A DNA stretch of 64,000 nucleotides, taken from Pseudomonas fluorescens. Lineage in GTDB: Bacteria > Pseudomonadota > Gammaproteobacteria > Pseudomonadales > Pseudomonadaceae. The stretch is from assembly GCF_040448305.1 (NCBI RefSeq), contig NZ_CP148752.1, positions 4,464,001 through 4,528,000 on the forward strand, read 5' to 3'. Position numbers and translations under genes: made by a program. This document shows positions 45,419 to 52,807 of this stretch, piece after piece (the stretch's first letter is position 1; every line of letters starts with the position of its first letter). The notes under the pieces were generated by a model. The model was not told the DNA's origin and ran no database searches. It saw only the letters and a list, made by a program, of their open reading frames with translations.

Positions 45419-45508
45419 TTATTTCAGCGACAAAGGACTTGAGCCCGGACGAAAACAACACCCTAAAAGGGATGTCATCAGCAGGGACAGTACAAAATAC
45501 TTTTTCAC
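45419..45508 (-). CDS. Tiny lipoprotein-like ORF within repeat copy 1
   Basis: 29 residues from GTG: MKKYFVLSLLMTSLLGCC followed by FRPGSSPLSLK. SLLGC resembles a lipobox. The ribosome-binding site is weak. It may be a remnant of a paralogue's signal-peptide region or a genuine small lipoprotein. Low confidence. Confidence 0.3.
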   Translation of the reverse strand: MKKYFVLSLLMTSLLGCCFRPGSSPLSLK

Positions 45509-45694
45509 GTTCAATTCCATATGTATAGGGCTAATCAATCAGATTAGCTCGGAGATCTTAAAGGTCAAGAACGCAGCAAGAGATGCCATCAGCAGGAACA
45601 GTACATAATGCTTGTTCACTTATTCTCCAACTCCACATATATAGAGTTAATCAATTAGATTAGCTCGGAGGTCTTTAAGATCAAGGGCGCAGCA
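45471..45694. repeat. Tandem ~110-bp imperfect direct repeat
   Basis: Copy 1 (45471-45578) and copy 2 (45582-45694) both run from GATGYCATCAGCAGG to AACGCAGCA/GGCGCAGCA and agree at most positions. Each holds a short minus-strand frame with a signal-peptide-like sequence and the motif ATTAGCTCGGA. A third partial copy of the latter part lies at 45777. Confidence 0.75.
45539..45619 (-). CDS. Tiny hydrophobic ORF within repeat copy 2
   Basis: 26 residues from GTG: MNKHYVLFLLMASLAAFLTFKISELI. TTGGAGAATAA precedes the start, a good ribosome-binding site. It is a single membrane-helix peptide homologous to the ORF in copy 1. Function unknown; could be a decayed leader. Confidence 0.3.
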   Translation of the reverse strand: MNKHYVLFLLMASLAAFLTFKISELI

Positions 45695-45787
45695 TGGTAG
45701 GACGCGACTAGTTGCCTGTCAACGTTCAATATGTGCGAGATTTTTGGCGCTCTGCCTCTTTGTGCACACCCGTTAAATTAGCTCGGA
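45543..45787. repeat. Three copies of ATTAGCTCGGA
   Basis: Exact 11-mers at 45543-45553, 45659-45669 and 45777-45787, spaced 116 and 118 bases, each followed by a degenerate CTTTAA-type stretch. The last is 34 bases before the excisionase start. They could be promoter or recombinase-accessory sites. Confidence 0.65.
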
Positions 45788-45820
45788 TTTCCTTTAAAAA
45801 CAAAAGCCAGTTTTTTAGCA

Positions 45821-46036
45821 ATGATGAAGCTCGAGTTAATTAAGATTAGTGAATTTGCAAAACGTCGCTGGGGTGTAAACGGCACTCCACCATGCAGCCA
45901 AGCAATACGCAATCAACTTAAAAATGGCCGCATTCCCGGCGAGCAAATAGGCAAGTTGTGGTACGTGGATTGGAGTGTGTACAGTAAAGCCGCAGGCAAT
46001 GACCTGGTATCTATGGTGCTTAAAGGAACAGTGTAA
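45821..46036 (+). CDS. Excisionase-like protein
   Basis: 71 residues (ATG 45821, or the next ATG at 45824). LIKISEFAKRRWGVNGTPPCSQAIRNQLKNGRIPGEQIGKLWYVDWSVY has the winged-helix MerR-like pattern of phage excisionases, placed directly upstream of the integrase as usual. It would steer integrase toward excision. It ends just before the integrase frame begins. Confidence 0.8.
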   Translation: MMKLELIKISEFAKRRWGVNGTPPCSQAIRNQLKNGRIPGEQIGKLWYVDWSVYSKAAGNDLVSMVLKGTV

Positions 46037-46926
46037 CGTCCAACAGGTCGCGCTTAAAGATTAACAAGGGTTTACCGCAAAACCTGTACTTCGATAAGCG
46101 CAGGTTATCTTACCCATACCGACGCCCAACAGATGGCAAGTGGTTTCAATTCGGCAAGGATCGTTTAAAAGCTATTGATGCTGCTATGCAACTGAACCTT
46201 ACATTTATGCATGGTGCAGACCTTATTAGCAACGTGATGGCTAAGAGTCCTGAAGAGTCTGAAACCTTTAGCGCATTCCTTGCTCTTTACGAGGATGTGC
46301 TATTGCCGCCAAGAGGGTTGGCCAAAGCCACACTGTGTATGTATCGGGTTCACTTTCGGCGCTATCGCAAGGCTTTTGAAGGCAAGCGTGTTGATGAGAT
46401 TACCATCAGAATGGTGGCTGAACTTCTAGACTCCCTGCCCCCCAGGTCATCGAACCAGTGTAGGAATATTCTGGTTGATATCTTCAATCACGCTGCGTCA
46501 AAGGGCCTGTGTCCTGACAATCCAGCAACGGTTGTGATTAAGCGTATCGAGAAGAAGCAGCGTAAACGCCACACAGCCGAAGGGTTGAGGGCTATACGGG
46601 AAGTGTCGCCAGTGTGGCTACAGAACGCTATCGACATTGCTTTGATTACTGCACAGCGCCGTAACGACATCCTCGATATGGCGTTCCAAGCGGCTAGGAA
46701 GGAAGCAGGTTGTTATGCTGGCTGGTCTGATGCTGAGTTGCCGGGCTTCCATGAGATACGAGCGTTCTCCCTTCACCTGTACAAGAAGGCTGGCAAGGAT
46801 GGTCAAAAGATCGCTGGTCACGCTTCATCAGGGATGACCAAAAACTACCAGAAAGACCACGACGAAATCATCTGGTCAGAAGCAAATCCAGATCTAGATA
46901 TCAGTGAGATTTCCGGGAAATTTTGA
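46036..46926 (+). pseudogene. Lambda-type tyrosine integrase with internal deletion
   Basis: The frame from 46069 encodes an arm-binding domain (GLPQNLYFDKRRLSYPYRRPTDGKWFQFG), then a core-binding domain. The catalytic domain jumps from TAQRRNDILDM (lambda Arg212 region) directly to AFQAARKEAG...FHEIRAFSLHLY (His308/Arg311), then IAGHASS (His333) and MTKNYQ (Tyr342). About 70-90 residues with the catalytic beta-hairpin Lys (lambda Lys235) are missing. In addition no ATG, GTG or TTG precedes the arm-binding domain in frame (first ATG 46186), which suggests an N-terminal frameshift near 46050. Probably inactive. Confidence 0.8.
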
Positions 46927-46935
46927 GCAATCCTT

Positions 46936-46964
46936 TTGCGCATCTGTTGCGCATCTGTTGCGCA
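46936..46964. repeat. 11-bp tandem repeat after the integrase gene
   Basis: TTGCGCATCTG occurs twice in tandem followed by TTGCGCA, beginning 9 bases after the integrase stop codon. A period of one helical turn next to an attachment site suits arm-type integrase binding sites. Confidence 0.6.
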
Positions 46965-47051
46965 CGGGGTACACGACTGATGTGGAATTAGACCTGCATT
47001 TTCTGATTCCATGTCGGCGTTTCTGATTCATTTTCAGGCGGGAGTTTCCAT

Positions 47052-47966
47052 GTGATCCAGCTACACGATGTCGATTTGAAGTTGCTCAGAGTGTTCGCTA
47101 CGATTGTCCGTTGTGGTGGCTTTTCTGCCGCGCAGGCCGCATTAAACGCGGGCCAGTCGACAATCAGCGAACAGATGACGCACCTCGAAACCCGTCTTGG
47201 TGTGAAGCTTTGCCAACGAGGTCGAAGCGGTTTTCGACTGACCGAACAAGGTGTCGCAATTCACGAAGCTACACAGCGATTATTGTCCGCTGTGGAAAAC
47301 TTCTGCATGGACGCCGACGTGCTCAAGCAGCACATCAGCGGCAAGCTCAACCTGGGGATCATCGACACCACGATCACCGACCCCGACTCGCCGATCCCGC
47401 GCACCACCCAGCGCTTCGTTTCACGGGGCCATGACGTGCACCTGAACGTGTACGTCGGCACCCCGGCGGAACTCGAAGAGCGGGTGCTCGACGGTCGCCT
47501 GCACCTGGCCATCGGGCACTTCCCGATCCATGTGCCGGGCCTGCTGCAATCACCGCTGTACCAGGAAGCCCTGGGTTTGTATTGCGGCCGGCGTCACCCG
47601 TTGTACGGCAGCCACGCCGAAGGTGAGGAGCTGCTCGAAGAAGTCGCTGCCGGGCGCATCGTCGTGCGCGGCTACATGCAGCAATACGACCTCGAACACT
47701 TGGGCGTGAGCAAGGCTGCCGCCACCGTGGACAACATCGAAGCCACGGCGATCCTGATCATTTCCGGTGCCTACCTGGGCTTTCTGCCTGAGCACTTCGC
47801 CGCCCAGTGGGTCAAGAGCGGCGAGATGCACCAACTGGCACCCGCAAGTCTGCGTTTGAAATCGCCGTTCGACGTGATCACCCGTCGCGGCACGGCACCG
47901 CCACCGATCCTGCAAGCGTTCCTCGAGGACCTGGCCGCCAGCACCCGTAAAACCGGCAAGCCGTGA
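47052..47966 (+). CDS. LysR-type regulator with element-derived 5' end
   Basis: 304 residues from GTG 47052 (GGGAG upstream). HTH region LKLLRVFATIVRCGGFSAAQAALNAGQSTISEQMTHLETRLG (10-51) and a normal effector domain. The first 85 or so codons include CTA, AGA, TTA, CGA, ACA and CAA, rare in the rest; beyond base ~47300 codons are again strongly G/C-ending. So the DNA-binding domain appears to come from the inserted element while the effector domain is native. It likely controls the ureohydrolase operon at 38-44 kb. Promoter now lies in the element. Confidence 0.88.
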   Translation: MIQLHDVDLKLLRVFATIVRCGGFSAAQAALNAGQSTISEQMTHLETRLGVKLCQRGRSGFRLTEQGVAIHEATQRLLSAVENFCMDADVLKQHISGKLNLGIIDTTITDPDSPIPRTTQRFVSRGHDVHLNVYVGTPAELEERVLDGRLHLAIGHFPIHVPGLLQSPLYQEALGLYCGRRHPLYGSHAEGEELLEEVAAGRIVVRGYMQQYDLEHLGVSKAAATVDNIEATAILIISGAYLGFLPEHFAAQWVKSGEMHQLAPASLRLKSPFDVITRRGTAPPPILQAFLEDLAASTRKTGKP

Positions 47967-48034
47967 TGTGACACTCGCCAAATTCAAATTTTGCCGGGCA
48001 TACTGATTCGGTTCGCCAACCTTGCAGGCCCGTC

Positions 48035-49543
48035 ATGCGTATCCACGTCACCTTCATCGACCGCGTCGGCATCACCCAGGAAGTGCTGGCCCTGCTCGGT
48101 GGTCGCAGTTTCAACCTGGACGCCGTCGAGATGGTGCCGCCGAACGTCTACATCGATGCGCCGACCCTCGGCGCCGAGGTGCTGGAGGAGTTGCGCGAGG
48201 CGCTTTTCGACGTGCGCGGCGTGCAAGCGGTGACCATGGTCGACATCCTTCCGGGACAACGCCGGCGCCTGCAACTGGACGCGTTGCTGGCAGCCAGTTC
48301 CGACCCGGTGCTGGCGGTGGATGACCGCGGCCATGTACTGCTGGCCAACCCGGCGCTGATCGCCCTCTGCGGCCGCGAACCGGCCGGTGAGTCGCTGACC
48401 GCGCTGTTCGACGATGCCGATTTGCAACGCACCTTGATCGCTCAGCATTTCCGCCTGCCGATGCACGAGGTCAGTCTCGGCGGCCAGACACTGCTACTCG
48501 ACGCGATGCCGATCACCGACGCCGGCGCCCTGCTCACCCTGTATCAACCGAACCGCATTGGTGAACGCCTGTCGGCGCTGCACCATGACCATGCCGAAGG
48601 CTTCGATGCGCTGCTTGGCGAATCGCCGCCGATCCGTGCGCTCAAGGCCCGCGCGCAACGGGTGGCGGCCCTCGATGCGCCGTTGCTGATCCAGGGTGAA
48701 ACCGGTACCGGCAAGGAGCTGGTGGCCCGCGCCTGCCATGCCATCAGCCCACGGCACGACGCGCCGTTCCTGGCCCTGAACTGCGCGGCACTGCCGGAGA
48801 GCCTGGCCGAAAGCGAGCTGTTCGGCTACGCCCCCGGCGCTTTCACCGGCGCGCAACGGGGCGGCAAGCTCGGCCTGCTGGAACTGGCCGACCAGGGCAC
48901 GGTGTTCCTCGATGAAGTGGGGGAAATGTCGCCCTATCTGCAAGCCAAGTTGCTGCGTTTTTTGAGCGATGGCTGCTTCCGTCGGGTCGGTGGTGACAAG
49001 GAAGTCCGAGTCAATGTGCGGGTACTCAGCGCGACCCACCGCGACCTGGAAAAAATGGTCGCCGAAGGGCGTTTTCGCGAAGACCTGTTCTACCGCCTCA
49101 ACGTACTCAACCTACAAGTGCCGCCGCTGCGCGAACGCGGTCACGACATCCTGCTGATGGCCAATCACTTCATGCAACAGGCCTGCGCGCAGATCCAGCG
49201 ACCGCCGTGTCGTTTGGCACCGAGCACCTTCAGCGCCCTGCTCGGCAACCGCTGGCCGGGCAACGTGCGGCAACTGCAAAACGTGATCTTCCGGGCGGCG
49301 GCGATTTGCGAAAACCCGCTGGTGGACATCGACGACCTGGACATTGCGCGCACGGCGGTAGAGCGGCAAAACGACGGCGAAGTCGGCAGCCTGGAAGAAG
49401 CGGTTGGCGACTTTGAGAAGAACCTGCTGGAGCAACTTTATCGCAGTTATCCGTCCAGCCGGTTGCTGGCGGCGCGGTTGCAGACGTCCCATAGCGCCAT
49501 CGCCATTCGATTACGCAAATACGGGATTCCCGCCAAGCCCTGA
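48035..49543 (+). CDS. gcsR: GcsR-like sigma-54 activator of glycine cleavage genes
   Basis: 502 residues of the TyrR/PhhR class. An ACT domain (1-75, MRIHVTFIDRVGITQEVLALLGG) is followed by a PAS-like domain (80-185), AAA+ domain with Walker A GETGTGKE, an intact sigma-54 contact loop GAFTGAQ, LFLDEVGEMS-type Walker B (VFLDEVGEMS) and a C-terminal Fis-like HTH (SSRLLAARLQTSHSAIAIRLRKYG). The TyrR-like protein upstream of gcv genes in P. aeruginosa, GcsR, responds to glycine. Here the next genes are gcvH and glyA behind a sigma-54 promoter, supporting the same role. Confidence 0.88.
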   Translation: MRIHVTFIDRVGITQEVLALLGGRSFNLDAVEMVPPNVYIDAPTLGAEVLEELREALFDVRGVQAVTMVDILPGQRRRLQLDALLAASSDPVLAVDDRGHVLLANPALIALCGREPAGESLTALFDDADLQRTLIAQHFRLPMHEVSLGGQTLLLDAMPITDAGALLTLYQPNRIGERLSALHHDHAEGFDALLGESPPIRALKARAQRVAALDAPLLIQGETGTGKELVARACHAISPRHDAPFLALNCAALPESLAESELFGYAPGAFTGAQRGGKLGLLELADQGTVFLDEVGEMSPYLQAKLLRFLSDGCFRRVGGDKEVRVNVRVLSATHRDLEKMVAEGRFREDLFYRLNVLNLQVPPLRERGHDILLMANHFMQQACAQIQRPPCRLAPSTFSALLGNRWPGNVRQLQNVIFRAAAICENPLVDIDDLDIARTAVERQNDGEVGSLEEAVGDFEKNLLEQLYRSYPSSRLLAARLQTSHSAIAIRLRKYGIPAKP

Positions 49544-49581
49544 GTGATCTGTCGGAACACATTGTCACCGACAACACATTC

Positions 49582-49677
49582 CCCTGTGGGAGCGAGCTTG
49601 CTCGCGATGAGGCCGTGTCAGTCGATATCAATTTTGCCTGTCACACCGCAATCGCGAGCAAGCTCGCTCCCACAGGG
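49582..49677. repeat. REP doublet
   Basis: CCCTGTGGGAGCGAGCTTGC and its complement lie between gcsR and the upstream activating region of gcvH. Confidence 0.9.
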
Positions 49678-49712
49678 GATCAGTGGTGTTGCTGAATTTT
49701 TCGTCTGCAAAT

Positions 49713-49806
49713 CGATACAGCGTATCGAAATCAAGACAAAACCCTTCCCACCCGCATTTACGGCGTCTGCGCCCACAGCCCTGCTTGTCTGTATTGATTT
49801 TAATAC
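49713..49806. promoter_or_regulatory. Two palindromes, candidate GcsR sites
   Basis: CGATAC-AGC-GTATCG (49713-49727) and GTATT-GATTTT-AATAC (49791-49806) lie 65-160 bases upstream of the -24/-12 promoter, where an enhancer-binding protein would bind. They share the GTAT/ATAC half-site. No glycine riboswitch was recognised in this 404-base gap (49544-49947). Confidence 0.45.
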
Positions 49807-49870
49807 GGATGGAATCTCTCGCACTTAATAAAATCACATCAAGCCATTGATTTAAAACAACTAATCAACC

Positions 49871-49887
49871 TTGGCACCGCCCTTGCT
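49871..49887 (+). promoter_or_regulatory. Sigma-54 (-24/-12) promoter of gcvH-glyA
   Basis: TTGGCAC-CGCCC-TTGCT matches TGGCAC-N5-TTGCA/T, with GG (49873-49874) and GC (49885-49886) 12 bases apart. It ends 60 bases before the gcvH start codon. Confidence 0.85.
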
Positions 49888-49947
49888 ATCACTCCTGCAA
49901 CCCCGCTCGTCGCCCCGCCACGAGCCTTAAAACAATAAGGAGTTGAG

Positions 49948-50331
49948 ATGAGCCAATTGCGTTTTACCGTCGATCACGAATGGTTGCGCCTTGAGAGCAA
50001 TGGCCTGGTCACCGTCGGCATCACGGCGTTTGCCCAGCAGGCGCTGGGGGATGTGGTGTTCGTTCAGGTGCCTGAATTGGGCGCCTTCGATGCAGGCGCG
50101 GAAGTATCGGTGCTGGAGTCGGTGAAAGCCGCCAGCAGTATCGGCATGCCGCTGGATGGTGAAGTGGTCGAGATCAACGCGACGCTGGAGAGCACCCCGG
50201 AACTGGTCAACGAAGACCCATTGGGCGAAGGCTGGTTCTTTCGCTTCAAACCGGTCGATGCCCTGGCGTTGAGCGATCTACTGGATCAAGACGCCTATGA
50301 ACGCCTGACCGCAGAACACGCCGACGCTTGA
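49948..50331 (+). CDS. gcvH: Glycine cleavage system H protein
   Basis: 127 residues. The lipoyl-lysine is Lys60 in VSVLESVKAASSIGMPLDGEVVEIN, within the canonical H-protein fold (TVDHEWLRLESNGLVTVGITAFAQQALGDVVFVQVPELG). It carries the aminomethyl group between P and T proteins. AAGGAG precedes the ATG. It is the first gene after the sigma-54 promoter; glyA follows after 30 bases. The P- and T-protein genes that normally accompany this copy are absent here, so they must be encoded elsewhere. Confidence 0.95.
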   Translation: MSQLRFTVDHEWLRLESNGLVTVGITAFAQQALGDVVFVQVPELGAFDAGAEVSVLESVKAASSIGMPLDGEVVEINATLESTPELVNEDPLGEGWFFRFKPVDALALSDLLDQDAYERLTAEHADA

Positions 50332-50361
50332 AGCCCAACCCTTCCACACAAGGACCACACT

Positions 50362-51618
50362 ATGTTCAGCAAGCAGGACCAGATCAAAGGCTATGACGAC
50401 GAACTGCTGGCGGCGATGAACGCCGAGGATGCGCGGCAGGAACACCATATCGAACTGATCGCCTCGGAAAACTACACCAGCCAGCGGGTGATGGAGGCAC
50501 AAGGCAGCGGCCTGACCAACAAGTACGCCGAAGGCTATCCGGGCAAGCGTTACTACGGCGGCTGCGAGCACGTCGATGTGGTCGAACAACTGGCCATCGA
50601 CCGCGCCAAGCAGCTGTTCGGCGCCGACTACGCCAACGTCCAGCCGCACTCCGGCAGCCAGGCCAACGCCGCGGTGTATCTGGCCTTGCTGCAAGCCGGC
50701 GACACCGTGCTGGGCATGAGCCTGGCCCACGGCGGTCACCTGACCCACGGCGCCAAGGTGAGTTTTTCCGGCAAGCTGTACAACGCCGTGCAGTACGGCA
50801 TTGACACCACCACGGGCCTGATCGACTACGACGAAGTCGAACGCCTGGCGGTCGAGCACAAGCCGAAGATGATCATCGCCGGGTTCTCCGCTTACTCCAA
50901 AACCCTGGACTTCCCGCGCTTCCGCCAGATCGCCGATAAGGTCGGCGCGTACTTCTTCGTCGACATGGCCCACGTCGCCGGGCTGGTAGCCACCGGTCTG
51001 TACCCGAACCCGCTGCCCTACGCTGACGTGGTGACCACCACCACCCACAAGACCCTGCGCGGTCCACGTGGCGGTTTGATCCTGGCCAAGGCCAATCCTG
51101 AACTTGAGAAAAAGCTCAACGCCGCGGTGTTCCCTGGTGGTCAGGGTGGGCCGTTGATGCACGTGATCGCTGCCAAGGCCGTGTGTTTCAAGGAAGCGCT
51201 GGAGCCAGCGTTCAAGACTTATCAGGCGCAAGTGATCCGCAACGCCCAGGCCATGGCGCAGGTCTTCATCGAGCGCGGTTACGACGTGGTGTCCGGCGGC
51301 ACCGACAACCACTTGTTCCTGGTCAGCCTGATCCGCCAGGGCCTGACCGGCAAAGACGCCGACGCCGCCCTCGGTCGCGCCGGCATCACCGTGAACAAGA
51401 ACGCCGTGCCCAACGATCCGCAATCGCCGTTCGTGACCTCCGGTTTGCGCATTGGTACGCCGGCGATTACCAGTCGTGGCTTCAAGGAAGCGCAGAGCAT
51501 TGCGTTGGCGGGCTGGATTTGTGACATCCTCGATCACCTCGGCGATGCCGATATCGAGGCCAATGTCGCCCGCCAGGCTGCAGCGCTTTGTGCCGATTTC
51601 CCGGTCTACCGCGACTGA
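50362..51618 (+). CDS. glyA: Serine hydroxymethyltransferase
   Basis: 418 residues, standard length. PLP-binding Lys230 in VVTTTTHKTLRGPRGG, and HIELIASENYTSQRVMEAQGS, NKYAEGYPGKRYYGGCEHVD and HSGSQANAAVY are all conserved. It interconverts serine and glycine with tetrahydrofolate; with GcvH it is aimed at glycine disposal. Likely a second glyA copy dedicated to the GcsR regulon. Followed by a REP and lipA. Confidence 0.95.
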   Translation: MFSKQDQIKGYDDELLAAMNAEDARQEHHIELIASENYTSQRVMEAQGSGLTNKYAEGYPGKRYYGGCEHVDVVEQLAIDRAKQLFGADYANVQPHSGSQANAAVYLALLQAGDTVLGMSLAHGGHLTHGAKVSFSGKLYNAVQYGIDTTTGLIDYDEVERLAVEHKPKMIIAGFSAYSKTLDFPRFRQIADKVGAYFFVDMAHVAGLVATGLYPNPLPYADVVTTTTHKTLRGPRGGLILAKANPELEKKLNAAVFPGGQGGPLMHVIAAKAVCFKEALEPAFKTYQAQVIRNAQAMAQVFIERGYDVVSGGTDNHLFLVSLIRQGLTGKDADAALGRAGITVNKNAVPNDPQSPFVTSGLRIGTPAITSRGFKEAQSIALAGWICDILDHLGDADIEANVARQAAALCADFPVYRD

Positions 51619-51648
51619 ACAAACACGACAAAACCATATGGAAAAAAC

Positions 51649-51743
51649 CCTGTGGGAGCGAGCTTGCTCGCGATGGGGCCATTACATTCAGCATTGATGT
51701 TGAATGAAAGTCCGCCATCGCGAGCAAGCTCGCTCCCACAGGG
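51649..51743. repeat. REP doublet between glyA and lipA
   Basis: CCTGTGGGAGCGAGCTTGCT and its complement occupy most of the 166-base gap and end 42 bases before the lipA start. Confidence 0.88.
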
Positions 51744-51784
51744 TCTCCCACAGGTTCAGTACCCTGCTGCACAAGGAAAGCATC

Positions 51785-52774
51785 ATGAATGCCATTGTCG
51801 ATTCGACCAGCAAAAGCCCGGCCAAAGTAGAAATCGGCACCAAACTGCGCGGCGCGGAAAAGGTCGCGCGGATCCCGGTGAAGATCATTCCCACGGATGA
51901 ATTCCCGCGCAAACCCGACTGGATTCGCGTGCGCATGCCGATCTCTCCCGAGGTCGACCGGATCAAGCAACTGCTGCGCAAGCACAAGCTGCACAGCGTC
52001 TGCGAAGAAGCGTCCTGCCCGAACCTCGGTGAATGTTTCTCCGGTGGTACCGCGACCTTCATGATCATGGGCGACATCTGCACCCGCCGCTGTCCGTTCT
52101 GCGATGTCGGCCATGGCCGGCCCAAGCCGCTGGACGCCAACGAGCCGATGAACCTGGCCGTGGCCATCGCCGAGCTGCGCCTGAAGTACGTGGTGATCAC
52201 CTCGGTGGACCGCGACGACTTGCGCGACGGCGGTGCCCAACACTTTGTCGATTGCCTGCGGGAAATCCGCAAGCTGTCCCCCGGCATTCAATTGGAAACC
52301 CTGGTGCCGGATTATCGCGGACGCATGGACGTGGCCCTGGCGATCACCGCCAATGAGCCGCCGGATGTGTTCAACCACAACCTGGAAACCGTACCGCGCC
52401 TGTACAAGGCCGCGCGGCCGGGTTCGGACTTCGAGTGGTCGCTGGACCTGCTGCAGAAATTCAAGCAATCGGTGCCCCATGTGCCGACCAAATCCGGCCT
52501 GATGCTGGGCCTTGGCGAAACCGACGAGGAAGTCATCGAGGTCATGCAGCGCATGCGCGAGCACGACATCGACATGCTGACCCTCGGCCAATACCTGCAA
52601 CCCTCGCGCAGCCACTTGCCGGTGCAGCGCTTCGTGCATCCGGACACCTTTGCCTGGTTCGCCGAGGAAGGCATGCGCATGGGCTTCAAGAACGTGGCGT
52701 CCGGGCCGCTGGTTCGTTCGTCCTATCACGCCGATCAACAACTTCATGGAGGTACAGCCGGTTTCAAGCCATGA
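51785..52774 (+). CDS. lipA: Lipoyl synthase
   Basis: 329 residues from ATG 51785 (AAGGAAAG upstream); a frame that extends earlier runs into the REP. The auxiliary cluster ligands are Cys73, Cys78 and Cys84 (CEEASCPNLGEC), and the radical-SAM cluster is Cys99-x3-Cys103-x2-Cys106 (CTRRCPFC). RSSYHADQQ near the C-terminus supplies the conserved Ser. It inserts sulfur into octanoylated proteins, here plausibly the H protein. No lipB adjoins it, so this may be a second lipA dedicated to the glycine locus. Confidence 0.93.
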   Translation: MNAIVDSTSKSPAKVEIGTKLRGAEKVARIPVKIIPTDEFPRKPDWIRVRMPISPEVDRIKQLLRKHKLHSVCEEASCPNLGECFSGGTATFMIMGDICTRRCPFCDVGHGRPKPLDANEPMNLAVAIAELRLKYVVITSVDRDDLRDGGAQHFVDCLREIRKLSPGIQLETLVPDYRGRMDVALAITANEPPDVFNHNLETVPRLYKAARPGSDFEWSLDLLQKFKQSVPHVPTKSGLMLGLGETDEEVIEVMQRMREHDIDMLTLGQYLQPSRSHLPVQRFVHPDTFAWFAEEGMRMGFKNVASGPLVRSSYHADQQLHGGTAGFKP

Positions 52775-52807
52775 TGAGGTGACTGATCATGCACGGAGCC
52801 GCTCCCG

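Larger units (their letters stand above)
44364..47051. mobile_element. Degenerate integrative element in the LysR regulator gene
   Basis: About 2.7 kb of visibly A/T-richer DNA sits between two copies of the regulator's first ten codons. It contains excisionase and integrase genes at the right end, pointing to the right junction, tandem repeats in the middle and three secreted-protein genes at the left. The right boundary may reach about 47300, because the regulator's first 85 or so codons also have foreign codon use. The integrase is damaged, so the element is probably immobile. Confidence 0.8.

Noticed and set aside
49678..49947. Glycine riboswitch ahead of gcvH
   Set aside because: No tandem aptamer-like structure was recognised and control is explained by the sigma-54 promoter and the adjacent activator gene.
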